In this document: positions 1 through 8,709 of the stretch, one piece after another | How positions within the stretch are numbered: position 1 is the stretch's first letter | How the letters are laid out: each line of letters starts with the position of its first letter | DNA from: CALZIK01 sp046756565 | GTDB taxonomy: Bacteria > Acidobacteriota > Thermoanaerobaculia > Multivoradales > JAHEKO01 | Length of the DNA: 64,000 bases | Assembly (NCBI GenBank): GCA_046756565.1 | Contig: JBHHWO010000003.1 | Span: forward strand, 3,153-67,152 | Direction: 5' to 3' | The notes under the pieces: generated by a model | Told to the model about the DNA's origin: nothing | Seen by the model: the letters and a program-made list of their open reading frames with translations, nothing else | Databases searched by the model: none | Translations under genes and position numbers: made by a program

Positions 1-551
1 GCGGACAGCGAGCCGAACCTGCCCCACGGTGTGGAGACGTCGAAGCTGAACAGCGTCTCGGTCTCGGCGCCGGGGACCAGTCGGCGTCCGACGATCTGAA
101 GCTCGCGGCGGAGCCGGGCGAGTCTGAGCCGGAACTCGAATGCGGAGTGACGCTCGCGCACCCGTTGGCGGATGAGCGCGGCGAACCCTGCAAGTTCCTG
201 ATAGTCCGGCTCGCTTCCGGCGTCGATAGGACCTCCGAATGCCTCGGGCGGCGCCAGCTGGGGCACGCGATACGGCGCCGCCGGAGACACGCGCGCGACG
301 TCTCGCAGAGCCGACTCCAGGGCGCGTGTTCCGAACCCGTCCCGCGCCGCCAGATACGTCTGTCCCTCCCGAACCAAGCGGACCGCGAAGCCCTGATCGC
401 GGCGCTCGACGACGCCGGGTCCGGGCTCCTCAGAGCGCAGCTCGGACTCCAGCTTGCGCTCCAGGAAGAGATCGATCGCGTCGGCATCGGCGTCCGCGAC
501 CTGCGCGAGACAGCGGCCCAAAGCGCTCGAATCCGCCTCCGAAAACCACAT
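1..551 (-). CDS. TldD/PmbA family protein, N-terminal part (runs off the window)
   Basis: Partial gene: it begins at an ATG at 551 on the minus strand and stays open to the window edge (about 183 residues). An Asp/Glu-rich helix (DAIDLFLERK), then RDQGFAVRLVREGQTYLAA and an ARDGFG turn, resembles the N-terminal domain of the TldD/PmbA metalloprotease family, whose members process small modified peptides and microcins. The catalytic HExxxH region would lie outside the window, so activity cannot be judged. It is divergent from the carboxylase gene at 655, with 103 bp between the two starts. The family call rests on N-terminal resemblance only. Confidence 0.55.
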   Translation of the reverse strand, partial: MWFSEADSSALGRCLAQVADADADAIDLFLERKLESELRSEEPGPGVVERRDQGFAVRLVREGQTYLAARDGFGTRALESALRDVARVSPAAPYRVPQLAPPEAFGGPIDAGSEPDYQELAGFAALIRQRVRERHSAFEFRLRLARLRRELQIVGRRLVPGAETETLFSFDVSTPWGRFGSLS

Positions 552-654
552 CGAAAAATTGTTTCACAGCGAAGCGGAGCGGCCGGCAAACAGCGGTTCG
601 CCGGGTAAGATACCCGCAGGCGCCGCTCCGGCTCCTCCGCCCGCAGCCCACTCG

Positions 655-2226
655 ATGTCAGAGAGCACCAAGAGCGCATCCCGCCCGGCACCTCGAGACG
701 AGCTCGAGCGGCGCTTGAAGGCGGCCAGAGACGGCGGCGGCCAGGCGCGAATCGAACGCCAGCACGCCTCAGGCAAGCTCACGGCTCGCGAGCGCGTCGA
801 GCTGCTGCTCGATCCCGGGTCCTTCGTCGAGCTCGACGCCCTGGTAACCCATCGCTGCCGGGATTTCGGCATGGAAGAGAAGACGATTCCCGGCGACGGC
901 GTGGTCTCGGGCTACGGCACGATCGAGGACCGCACGATGTACGTCTTTGCGCAGGACTTCACGGTGTTCGGAGGATCCCTGTCCGAGACCAATGCCGGGA
1001 AGATCTGCAAGATCATGGATCTGGCGCTCGAGAATGGTGCGCCGGTCATCGGGCTGAATGACTCCGGCGGAGCGCGGATTCAGGAAGGTGTCGCCTCGCT
1101 CGGCGGCTACGCCGACATCTTCCTGCGCAACACCCTGGCCTCCGGTGTAATCCCCCAGATCAGCGCAATCATGGGCCCGTGCGCAGGCGGAGCCGTCTAC
1201 TCGCCGGCGATCACGGATTTCACGTTCATGGTCGATCAAACGAGCTACATGTTCGTGACCGGCCCAGACGTGATCAAGACGGTCACTCACGAGGAGGTCA
1301 CCAAGGAGGAGCTCGGCGGCGCCAACACCCACGGCTCGAGGAGCGGCGTCAGTCACTTCACGGTCGCCAACGACGCCGCCTGCCTGCTGGCGATACGCGA
1401 GCTTCTCTCCTATCTCCCGAGCAACAACCTGGAAGATCCGCCCACTTCGGCCAGCGACGACCCCAGCGACCGGGAAGACGACTCCCTGGATTCGCTTATT
1501 CCCATGGACCCGAACAAGCCGTATGACATCAAGCACCTGATCGCCGGCATCGTCGACGACGGCAGGTTCTTCGAGATCCACACCGACTACGCCAAGAACA
1601 TCGTCGTCGGCTTCGCCCGGTTCGGCAATCACAGCGTCGGAATCGTCGCCAATCAGCCCGCCTATCTTGCGGGGGTTCTCGACATCGACGCGTCGCTCAA
1701 GGGTGCGCGCTTCGTCAGGTTTTGCGACGCCTTCAACATTCCCCTGGTCACACTCGAGGACGTACCCGGCTTTCTTCCGGGCACACAGCAGGAATTCGGA
1801 GGAATCATCAAACACGGCGCAAAGCTGCTGTTCGCGTTCGCCGAGGCCACCGTACCCAAAATCACCGTGATCACCCGCAAGGCCTACGGCGGCGCCTATT
1901 GCGTCATGGCCAGCAAGCACCTGCGCACCGACGTCAATCTCGCTTATCCCACCGCCGAGATCGCAGTGATGGGGCCGGAGGGTGCCGTAAACATCCTCTA
2001 CAAGCGTGAGCTTGGAGCGACCGATGACCCCGGCGCGCTGCGCGGCGAGAAGGTGAGCGAGTACCGGAGCAAGTTTTCGAATCCCTTCATTGCTGCCGAA
2101 AGGGGATTCCTGGACGCGGTGATCGAGCCGAGATGCACCCGGACCCACGTCATCCGCGCGCTTCGCCAACTGCGCGGAAAACGGCAGGGAATCCCGAAGA
2201 AAAAGCACGGCAACATTCCGCTCTGA
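655..2226 (+). CDS. pccB: acyl-CoA (propionyl-CoA type) carboxylase beta subunit
   Basis: A 523-residue carboxyltransferase subunit of the biotin-dependent acyl-CoA carboxylase family, which moves CO2 from biotinyl-BCCP to propionyl-CoA or a related acyl-CoA in the cytoplasm. Both crotonase-fold halves are visible: the N-terminal half has NDSGGARIQEG and GPCAGGAVYSPA (oxyanion-hole glycines), and the C-terminal half has DVPGFLPGTQQE and RKAYGGAYCVM, typical of PccB/MmdA. Length matches the family. The reading frame stays open upstream, but homology begins at the ATG at 655, so that start is used; no clear Shine-Dalgarno precedes it. A TAAGAT -10-like box lies at 606-611. No biotin carboxylase or BCCP gene is adjacent, so substrate and partner are unproven; methylmalonyl-CoA decarboxylase alpha is the alternative. 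Confidence 0.9.
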   Translation: MSESTKSASRPAPRDELERRLKAARDGGGQARIERQHASGKLTARERVELLLDPGSFVELDALVTHRCRDFGMEEKTIPGDGVVSGYGTIEDRTMYVFAQDFTVFGGSLSETNAGKICKIMDLALENGAPVIGLNDSGGARIQEGVASLGGYADIFLRNTLASGVIPQISAIMGPCAGGAVYSPAITDFTFMVDQTSYMFVTGPDVIKTVTHEEVTKEELGGANTHGSRSGVSHFTVANDAACLLAIRELLSYLPSNNLEDPPTSASDDPSDREDDSLDSLIPMDPNKPYDIKHLIAGIVDDGRFFEIHTDYAKNIVVGFARFGNHSVGIVANQPAYLAGVLDIDASLKGARFVRFCDAFNIPLVTLEDVPGFLPGTQQEFGGIIKHGAKLLFAFAEATVPKITVITRKAYGGAYCVMASKHLRTDVNLAYPTAEIAVMGPEGAVNILYKRELGATDDPGALRGEKVSEYRSKFSNPFIAAERGFLDAVIEPRCTRTHVIRALRQLRGKRQGIPKKKHGNIPL

Positions 2227-2265
2227 AGCCGCGCGAGATCGACCTGACGTAGTCGCTTCGCTCGC

Positions 2266-2294
2266 TTGACAGCCCCGGGCTCGTGGGACAAGCT
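2266..2294 (+). promoter_or_regulatory. possible promoter of the histone-H1-like gene
   Basis: A perfect TTGACA hexamer at 2266-2271 lies in the 130 bp gap after the carboxylase gene. The -10 at the right distance (2289-2294, CAAGCT) is poor, so this rests mainly on the -35 match and position. A 60-nt leader with an AAGGAG ribosome site would follow. Confidence 0.3.
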
Positions 2295-2356
2295 CCATGG
2301 CCTGAATTCAGCGGGTTCCCGAACAAATCACGCGGGCGCTCCACCCAAGGAGAGAC

Positions 2357-2845
2357 ATGCGAGAAAAAGACAGAGCGCTTCGGCGGAGACGCCAACGGCG
2401 TCTGAAACGACTCAAGAAACGGCGGCGCGAGATCATGGCCTCGGTCAAGACCACGCGCCGCAAGGCTTCGAAGCGCTCGAAAGCCGATGCGCCCGCGAAG
2501 GTAACCGAGCCGGTCGTAGAAGAAGCCGCTCCGGAGGCCGCGGACGAAGCCGCTACCGAAACCGCAGAAGCCGCCGCAGCCGAGGCCGCTCCCGAAAAGA
2601 CCACCGCCAAGAAGAAGACCGCGGCCAAGAAGAAGACCACCGCCAAGAAGAAGACCGCAGCCAAGAAGACCGCCAAGAAGAAGGCCGTAGCCAAGAAGAC
2701 CGCCAAGAAGAAGACCACCAAGAAGAAGACCACCAAGAAGAAGACCGCAGGCAAGAAGAAGACCACCGCCAAGAAAACCACCAAATCCGCGAAGAAAAAG
2801 ACCGCGAAGAAGAAGACCACTAAGAAAACCACCAAGTCGGACTGA
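2357..2845 (+). CDS. histone H1-like lysine/alanine-rich DNA-binding protein
   Basis: A 162-residue, extremely basic protein. Residues 1-26 are an Arg-rich helix (RRRRQRRLKRLKKRRR), residues about 45-80 are an acidic Ala/Glu/Pro stretch, and residues about 81-162 are a low-complexity run of KKKT, KKTA and AKKK units like the C-terminal tails of eukaryotic H1 and bacterial HctB/AlgP-type proteins. Such tails bind DNA or RNA without sequence specificity, so a nucleoid role is inferred. The ATG at 2357 has a good ribosome site (AAGGAG, 2348-2353). An internal ATG at 2435 would remove the Arg-rich helix and is an alternative start. glyA follows after 11 bp. The codon-level AAGAAG repetition makes this stretch prone to length polymorphism. 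Confidence 0.75.
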   Translation: MREKDRALRRRRQRRLKRLKKRRREIMASVKTTRRKASKRSKADAPAKVTEPVVEEAAPEAADEAATETAEAAAAEAAPEKTTAKKKTAAKKKTTAKKKTAAKKTAKKKAVAKKTAKKKTTKKKTTKKKTAGKKKTTAKKTTKSAKKKTAKKKTTKKTTKSD

Positions 2846-2856
2846 TTCCGCGCCTC

Positions 2857-4101
2857 ATGATCGACCGACGCAGCATCGCCGAAGCGGATCCCGAAGTACA
2901 GCGTGCCATCTCGGGAGAAAAGACTCGGCAGAACCGGAGCCTCGAGTTGATCGCCTCGGAGAACTTCGCGAGCGCCGCGGTGCTCGAGGCGGCCGGCTCG
3001 GTACTGACCAACAAGTACGCGGAAGGCTATCCGGGAAGGCGCTACTACGGCGGCTGTGAGTGGGTGGACGAAGCCGAGCGGCTCGCGATCGCCCGCGCCA
3101 AAGAGCTCTTCGGCGCCGAGCGCGCTAACGTTCAGCCCCACAGCGGCACCCAGGCCAACGCCGCGGTCTACTTCGCAACGCTCGCGCCAGGCGACGTGCT
3201 GATGGGAATGGATCTGTCGAGCGGCGGCCATCTGACGCACGGTCATCATCTCTCCTACTCCGGCCGTGACTTCGAGGTCGTGGCCTATGGCGTCGATCGG
3301 GAAACCGAGCGCGTCGACTATGAACACGTCGCCGAGGTGGCGCGCGAGCACAGACCGAAGCTGATCGTCTGCGGTGCCAGCGCCTACAGCCGCACACTGG
3401 ACTTCGAGAAGTTTCGCGCGGTCGCGGACGAGGTCGACGCGCTGCTGATGGCCGACATCGCACACATCGCGGGGCTGGTCGCCACCGGCCTGCACCCGTC
3501 GCCGGTGCCGCATTGTCACTTCGTCACGACCACCACTCACAAGACGCTGCGTGGCCCGCGTGGCGGCCTCATCCTGTCGACCAAGGAGCACGTCAAGCAG
3601 ATCAATCGTGCGGTGTTCCCGGGCATGCAGGGTGGTCCCTTGATGCATGTGATTGCCGCCAAGGCGGTGGCCCTGGGAGAGGCTCTGCGCCCCGAGTTTC
3701 GCGACTATCAGGCCCAGATCATTCGCAACGCCAAAGCATTGTCGGCGGCCCTCGCCGAGAACGGTCTGCGTATCGTTTCCGGAGGAACCGACAATCACGT
3801 GTTCCTCGTCGACGTGACCTCGGTCGGCATCACCGGCAAGATCGCCGAAGAGGCGCTCGAGCGGGCCGACATCACGGTCAACAAGAACACCATTCCCTAC
3901 GACGAGAACCCACCTCTGGTGGCCTCCGGCATCCGGATCGGGACCCCGGCCCTGACCACTCGTGCAATGACCGAGAGCGAGATGGGGACGATCGCCGGCT
4001 GGATGGCGCGCGTCCTGGCGGCGCCCGACGACGAGTCACTCGCGGAAAGCGTTCGCCGAGAGGTACACGAGCTCTGCGGGCGGTTTCCGCTCTACGCCTG
4101 A
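2857..4101 (+). CDS. glyA: serine hydroxymethyltransferase
   Basis: A 414-residue PLP enzyme interconverting serine plus tetrahydrofolate with glycine plus 5,10-methylene-tetrahydrofolate, the main source of one-carbon units. Visible hallmarks are SLELIASENF near the N-terminus, NKYAEGYPG, the PLP-binding region TTTTHKTLRGPRGG with the Schiff-base lysine after TTTH, and PGMQGGPLMH. Length is normal for bacterial GlyA. It lies 11 bp after the lysine-rich gene and ends in a 10 bp tail-to-tail overlap with folC (4092-4101), another folate gene. Confidence 0.97.
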   Translation: MIDRRSIAEADPEVQRAISGEKTRQNRSLELIASENFASAAVLEAAGSVLTNKYAEGYPGRRYYGGCEWVDEAERLAIARAKELFGAERANVQPHSGTQANAAVYFATLAPGDVLMGMDLSSGGHLTHGHHLSYSGRDFEVVAYGVDRETERVDYEHVAEVAREHRPKLIVCGASAYSRTLDFEKFRAVADEVDALLMADIAHIAGLVATGLHPSPVPHCHFVTTTTHKTLRGPRGGLILSTKEHVKQINRAVFPGMQGGPLMHVIAAKAVALGEALRPEFRDYQAQIIRNAKALSAALAENGLRIVSGGTDNHVFLVDVTSVGITGKIAEEALERADITVNKNTIPYDENPPLVASGIRIGTPALTTRAMTESEMGTIAGWMARVLAAPDDESLAESVRREVHELCGRFPLYA

Positions 4102-5420
4102 GCTTGCGGATCCGGCGGATAGAGCGCCTCTGACGCGCGCGACGGTAGGCCGAAGCGCTCGCGAAGCGCGGTTCTCGCCCAGCCCACGAGGTAGAGCGAC
4201 CCGCAGACGACCAGGGGCGCATCACCGTCCAGAAGCGCCTCCAGCGCCTTTTCGCGCTCCGCTTCTACCTGGACTTCGCGATGCGGCAGCCACGGCCGCA
4301 GAGTCTCCGGATCCAGCGCTCGATCGCTGGGTGGCGAGGTCAAGACGATCCTCGCCGCCGTCATCGACACCGCCTCGAGCACCGCCCGGGCGTCCTTGTC
4401 CGACAGGATGCCGAACAGGAGATCGAAGTCACCTTGGATCGCAGTCAAGAACTCCGCAAGAGCCTTCGCGCCCTGGGGATTATGGGCAGCGTCGAGCCAT
4501 ACCGTCTTTCCGGTCGGCAGCACCACCTTTTCGAGACGCCCGGGCCAGCGACAGCGCCGCACGCCCTCTTCGATGGCCGGCCGGTCGAGACCGCTCCAGC
4601 CTTCCGCCGCCAGCCGTTCGGCGGCTGCGACGGCCACCAGCAGATTGCGCAACTGGTGCTCGCCTGGCAGAGCCAGCTCGAGCTCGTAGCGTGCTGCCCG
4701 GGTCTGAACGCGCACGAACTGACCGTGGTCCCGAGGCTCCGAGCTGACCCGTTGGATCGAGTCGGCGACTTCCTGCAGCGGCGTACCCAGCTCGTGTGCG
4801 TGAGCGGCGAGTCCATCCCGTGCCTCGGCGGCAGTCGCGCCACTCAGGGCAGCCACGCCGGGCCGGAAGATTCCGGCCTTTTCCCGCGCGATCGCCCCGA
4901 GCGTTTCTCCCAGCTGCGTTGAGTGATCGATGCCGATCTCGGTCACCACCGAAAGGCTGGGCGAGCAGGAGTTGGTCGCGTCCAGCCTCCCCCCCATGCC
5001 GACTTCGAAGACCGCCAGATCGACTTCGGACCGCGCGAACCAGAGAACGCCTGCCAGAGTCAGCGCCTCGAAGTAGGTTGGCGGCTCGAGGCCAGCCGTC
5101 TCCGCGTTGCCGAGTATCTCCCGCAGAAGATCGGCCAGCGCGGATCGTCCTATCGCAACGCCGTCGATTCTCAACCTCTCCTCGACCGACTCGAGGTGAG
5201 GCGAGGTGAACAGACCTGTGCGGTAGGCACCGGCAGCGACGATGGAGGCCAGAAGAGCTGCGGTCGAGCCCTTGCCGTTGGTTCCTGCGACCAGAATCGT
5301 CGAAAAGGTCCGCTCGGGACGCCCGAAGTGGTCGAGCAGGTTCTCGACCCGTCCGAGCTCGAGACGCACTCCCCAGCTCTCGAGGACACCCAGAATACGG
5401 TCCGGGTCGCGTTCGACCAT
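4092..5420 (-). CDS. folC: bifunctional folylpolyglutamate synthase / dihydrofolate synthase
   Basis: A 442-residue Mur-ligase-family enzyme that adds glutamate to dihydropteroate and to tetrahydrofolates. The ATP-binding P-loop VAGTNGKGSTAALLAS is near residue 45, the second folate/ATP segment ATNSCSPSLSVVTEIGIDHS follows, and WLDAAHNPQGAKAL marks the C-terminal Mur-ligase domain. The start at 5420 lies 11 bp after the accD stop; accD-folC is a common bacterial pair, so co-transcription is likely. The last codons overlap the end of convergent glyA. Confidence 0.95.
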   Translation of the reverse strand: MVERDPDRILGVLESWGVRLELGRVENLLDHFGRPERTFSTILVAGTNGKGSTAALLASIVAAGAYRTGLFTSPHLESVEERLRIDGVAIGRSALADLLREILGNAETAGLEPPTYFEALTLAGVLWFARSEVDLAVFEVGMGGRLDATNSCSPSLSVVTEIGIDHSTQLGETLGAIAREKAGIFRPGVAALSGATAAEARDGLAAHAHELGTPLQEVADSIQRVSSEPRDHGQFVRVQTRAARYELELALPGEHQLRNLLVAVAAAERLAAEGWSGLDRPAIEEGVRRCRWPGRLEKVVLPTGKTVWLDAAHNPQGAKALAEFLTAIQGDFDLLFGILSDKDARAVLEAVSMTAARIVLTSPPSDRALDPETLRPWLPHREVQVEAEREKALEALLDGDAPLVVCGSLYLVGWARTALRERFGLPSRASEALYPPDPQAQA

Positions 5421-5431
5421 TCCTGGGCGGG

Positions 5432-6286
5432 CTAGCTCCGCTGGCCGAGATGGCGCAAACAGGTCGCCAGCGTTCTCTTGAGCTGGCTGCGCTCGACGAC
5501 CAGATCCAGAAAACCGTGCTCCAGCAGAAACTCGCTGGTCTGGAAACCCTCGGGAAGGCTCTCGCGGATCGTCTGCTGAATGACTCGCGGCCCGGCGAAC
5601 CCGATTAGGGCGCCGGGCTCGGCGACGTTCAGATCGCCCAGCATGCCGAACGATGCGGTCACTCCGCCGGTGGTGGGATCGGTCAGAACCGACAGGAACG
5701 GAATCCCTTTGTCACGGAGCCTCGCGAGCGCAGCCGAGATCTTTGCCATCTGCATCAGCGACACGACCCCCTCTTGCATCCGGGCACCCCCGGAGGCCGA
5801 CACAACGACCAGGCCGCACTTGCGCTTCGAAGCGTACTCCGCCGCTCGGGCGATCTTCTCGCCGACTACCGACCCCATCGAACCGCCCATGAAGCGGTAC
5901 TCCATCACCGCGACCACGGCCGGCACGCCTTCGAGATGGCCCTCCACGACGATCACGGCCTCCTCCTCGCCGCTCGTCTTCGAGTTGTCCTTGACGCGGT
6001 CCCGGTAACTCACACGGTCCCGGAACTTCAGCGGGTCCGCCGGAAGCAGACCGCGGAACAGCTCCGTGGGCTGGTCCTCATCGAGCAGAAGTCGGATCCT
6101 CGCGCGGCTGTGGATGCGGAAGTGGTGGCCGCATTTCGGACAGATCTGGAGATTCCGCTCGAGCTCCTTGGAGTAGATGATCTCCCGGCATCCGTCGCAA
6201 CGCACCCACAGTCCCTCGGGGACCGTGCTCCGGGGCCGTTCGGAACCGGCGCTGCGGGGCTTCTTCGATTTGCGGAACCAGGCCAT
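5432..6286 (-). CDS. accD: acetyl-CoA carboxylase carboxyltransferase subunit beta
   Basis: A 284-residue beta subunit of acetyl-CoA carboxylase, which with AccA transfers CO2 from biotin to acetyl-CoA to form malonyl-CoA for fatty acid synthesis. The N-terminal four-cysteine zinc ribbon is intact (CDGCREI, then CPKCGHHF), and the crotonase core shows SASGGARMQEG and DPTTGGVTASFGMLGD. Length matches E. coli AccD (304) and its short homologues. It sits between the receiver-kinase gene (22 bp upstream) and folC (11 bp downstream), so all three may share a transcript. Confidence 0.97.
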   Translation of the reverse strand: MAWFRKSKKPRSAGSERPRSTVPEGLWVRCDGCREIIYSKELERNLQICPKCGHHFRIHSRARIRLLLDEDQPTELFRGLLPADPLKFRDRVSYRDRVKDNSKTSGEEEAVIVVEGHLEGVPAVVAVMEYRFMGGSMGSVVGEKIARAAEYASKRKCGLVVVSASGGARMQEGVVSLMQMAKISAALARLRDKGIPFLSVLTDPTTGGVTASFGMLGDLNVAEPGALIGFAGPRVIQQTIRESLPEGFQTSEFLLEHGFLDLVVERSQLKRTLATCLRHLGQRS

Positions 6287-6308
6287 CGGTATGCGAAGAC
6301 TACCCGGT

Positions 6309-8621
6309 TCAGCCGATCAGGAGCTTGATGGCGCTGGCGACCAGCCCGGCCGCAAGCAGACCGGCCATGACTCCCCACCAGAATCGCGCAGTCTTGGTGC
6401 GCGGCAACCTGACGGCGGTCGTGAGGGTCCGTGTCCCGGCAGAGACGGGCTCCTGCTCCGCAGTCGAGATTGTCGAAGCCACGTCTTCCACGGCGGGCAC
6501 ATCCGCCGGCTCGGCAAACAGGTCGGTGAAGAACTCACTCAGGGTCTGTTCGCTCGGGGAGGCGTCGAGTGTCCGCAGCAGCGCTCTCAGATCCGACTCC
6601 AGTTCGCCCGCGCTCTGGTAGCGAACCGACGGTTTCTTGGCCAGCGTCTTGACCAGGATCCTTCGGATTTCCTGGGGCAGGCCCGGGCAGTGCTTGCGAG
6701 GATCGTCGAAATTCCCGGCTCGCACGGCATCCAGCAGAGAGATCTCGTTGTCGGCTTCGTACAGACGGCGCCCGGCGATGATCTCGTACATGACGCTGCC
6801 GAGCGAGTAGATGTCGCTGCGGGCGTCCACTGCCTTCCCCGAGGCCTGCTCGGGCGACATGTACTGGAGCTTTCCTTTGAGGGCCCCGATCTCGGTCTGA
6901 ATCACGGACGAGACGGCTTTCGCGACTCCGAAATCGCAGAGCCTCACGCGTCCGTCACGGCCCAGCAGGACGTTGCGCGGCGACACGTCGCGGTGGACGA
7001 GCCCCATAGGCGCACCCTGGGAGTCCTGGCGAGTGTGTGCGTACTCGAGACCCCGCGCCAGCTGGGCGCCGATCAGGAGAGCCAGCCCGATGGGCATCTG
7101 CTCGGATCGCTGACGGAGCCGATTCAGCAGGCTGCGCAGGTCCCGGCCGTCAACATATTCCATCGCTATGAAGAAGCTCGACCCGATCTTGCCGAGGTCG
7201 TAGATCTCGACGAGATTCTCGTGACTGAGCTGAGCGGCCAGCTTCGCCTCTTCGATGAACATCGCGACGAATTCGCTGTTTTCTGCGAGGTGCGGAAGGA
7301 TCTTCTTGATAGCCACCGTCTTACGGAAGCCCTCCATGCCGAGCATGCTCGCCCGCCAGACCTCGGCCATACCTCCCACCGCGATCCGCTCGTCGAGCTT
7401 GTACTGGCCAAAACGAACACCGCCGCCATCCGTGTCCCCGCGAGCCGGATCCGGAGCGTCCGCCTCAGGCCCGGCGGGCTCGACGCCCGCCGAGGCGCCA
7501 ACCGCACTCGGCTCCTCTTCCGGGATCGCCTCATCCGACAGGGCTGCGGCCGGCGCAACCGGGGAGACCGCCGCGGAGACCTCGTCGTCCCCGCCCTTGA
7601 GATCCTCCGACTCCGCATCTTCCGAGAGCTCCGACGCAACCTCGGCTGAGGAGCCCACGGGCTCGGCTTCCGCGTCGGCGGCGCCAGCCTCGACAGACAG
7701 CTCGGGGCTCAGCGTGCGGACCAGCGCTTCTATTGGATCTTCCGGCTGATGCGCCAATTGAGCGTCCGGCAGCTCGTCAGGCTCCGCGGCCAACTCCTCG
7801 GCCTTTGGCTTCTCGGCCGGCTCTTCGATCGACTCCTCGGTCGGTTCATAAGCTTCGGACCCAGCCAGCTCAGCTGCCGTCTCGGGCTCGTCGGCACTCG
7901 AATCGGCAATCTCCAGGGACTCTTCGAATGCCACACCGGACGCCGACTCGGGTTCCCCATCCCCGACCAGCGAGTCGAGCTCGGCCAAAGCTGCAGTCAC
8001 CGCGCTGGGCACCTCCTCGGCCAAGTCCTCATCGAAGGGTGGCGGCGCCTCCTCGGTCTCCTGCGAACCGGCTTGGGCAGCGGCGGATTCCAGCCCGGGC
8101 GGAGGAGCCTCAGCTTCCGGCTCAGCCTCGGGCTCCGGCGCCGGCGCCGGATCGGCCTCGAGCTCCGAGGCCGGGAGCTCACCCATCTCCGAGAGAAGGT
8201 CGCCGAAGATCTCTTCGGACCCGAGCTTTTCGCCCATCATGGGTGTGATCGGTCCGGTCGAGTGATGCGGCAACGACATGACCCGCTCGGCAGCGTCGAG
8301 CAGCTCTTGGGCCCGAGGCGGCTTGCTGAGAATCTGATCCGCGCCGGCCTCGAACGCACCGAATGCATCCTCGGCACCCTCCGCGGGCTCCAGGAGGAGC
8401 ACTCCGGGTCCGCCGTTCCGCGAGCCGAAGGTACGCACGAGCTCGCTGGCTCCATCGACCTCAAAGTCAACGATCACCAGCCCCGGCTCGTGATCCGCAC
8501 TGGCCCGAAGCGCGGCCTCCCGATCCTCTGCAGTGGTCACGAACCAGCCTTGCGAGCCGAGGACGCTGCGTACATGGCGCCCGATGCGGCCGTCGTTGGA
8601 AACCACGAGAATCACGACCAT
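6309..8621 (-). CDS. receiver-domain / Hanks-type serine/threonine protein kinase with C-terminal membrane anchor
   Basis: A 770-residue protein. Residues 1-117 have a CheY-like fold: the phosphoacceptor Asp is at 52 (LVIVDFE) and the conserved Lys at 100 (LSKPP), but the first acidic pair is altered to Ser-Asn-Asp at 8-10. Residues 118-400 are a Glu/Ala/Pro-rich linker. The kinase domain spans about 404-675 with a glycine loop (IAVGGMAEV), Lys439, HRDVSPRN at 543-550 and DFG at 563-565, so it should be active. A single transmembrane helix (about 746-768) ends the protein, which would leave kinase and receiver in the cytoplasm. Downstream are accD and folC. Targets are unknown. Confidence 0.9.
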   Translation of the reverse strand: MVVILVVSNDGRIGRHVRSVLGSQGWFVTTAEDREAALRASADHEPGLVIVDFEVDGASELVRTFGSRNGGPGVLLLEPAEGAEDAFGAFEAGADQILSKPPRAQELLDAAERVMSLPHHSTGPITPMMGEKLGSEEIFGDLLSEMGELPASELEADPAPAPEPEAEPEAEAPPPGLESAAAQAGSQETEEAPPPFDEDLAEEVPSAVTAALAELDSLVGDGEPESASGVAFEESLEIADSSADEPETAAELAGSEAYEPTEESIEEPAEKPKAEELAAEPDELPDAQLAHQPEDPIEALVRTLSPELSVEAGAADAEAEPVGSSAEVASELSEDAESEDLKGGDDEVSAAVSPVAPAAALSDEAIPEEEPSAVGASAGVEPAGPEADAPDPARGDTDGGGVRFGQYKLDERIAVGGMAEVWRASMLGMEGFRKTVAIKKILPHLAENSEFVAMFIEEAKLAAQLSHENLVEIYDLGKIGSSFFIAMEYVDGRDLRSLLNRLRQRSEQMPIGLALLIGAQLARGLEYAHTRQDSQGAPMGLVHRDVSPRNVLLGRDGRVRLCDFGVAKAVSSVIQTEIGALKGKLQYMSPEQASGKAVDARSDIYSLGSVMYEIIAGRRLYEADNEISLLDAVRAGNFDDPRKHCPGLPQEIRRILVKTLAKKPSVRYQSAGELESDLRALLRTLDASPSEQTLSEFFTDLFAEPADVPAVEDVASTISTAEQEPVSAGTRTLTTAVRLPRTKTARFWWGVMAGLLAAGLVASAIKLLIG

Positions 8622-8630
8622 CCTGAGCGA

Positions 8631-8660
8631 TTCTTAGCAGGCCCGGATCGACTGAGTCAA
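8631..8660 (-). promoter_or_regulatory. candidate promoter of the receiver-kinase gene, leaderless
   Basis: On the minus strand TTGACT (8660-8655) and TAAGAA (8636-8631) are separated by 18 bp. The -10 ends 9 bp before the ATG at 8621, so transcription would start within about 3 nt of the start codon. Confidence 0.45.
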
Positions 8661-8709
8661 TGCAACCGATGCAGGCTACTATTGGGGCACAAGGTCGCTG
8701 GAGGTATCG

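Noticed and set aside
2441..2845. AAGAAGACC-type repeats as a microsatellite or CRISPR-like array
   Set aside because: They are codon-level repeats inside the lysine-rich gene, with no unique spacers.
769..3798. Two long minus-strand open frames (about 500 residues each) opposite the carboxylase, lysine-rich and glyA genes
   Set aside because: They are antisense shadows caused by high GC at third positions; translations are low-complexity or featureless, while the plus-strand genes show clear family motifs.
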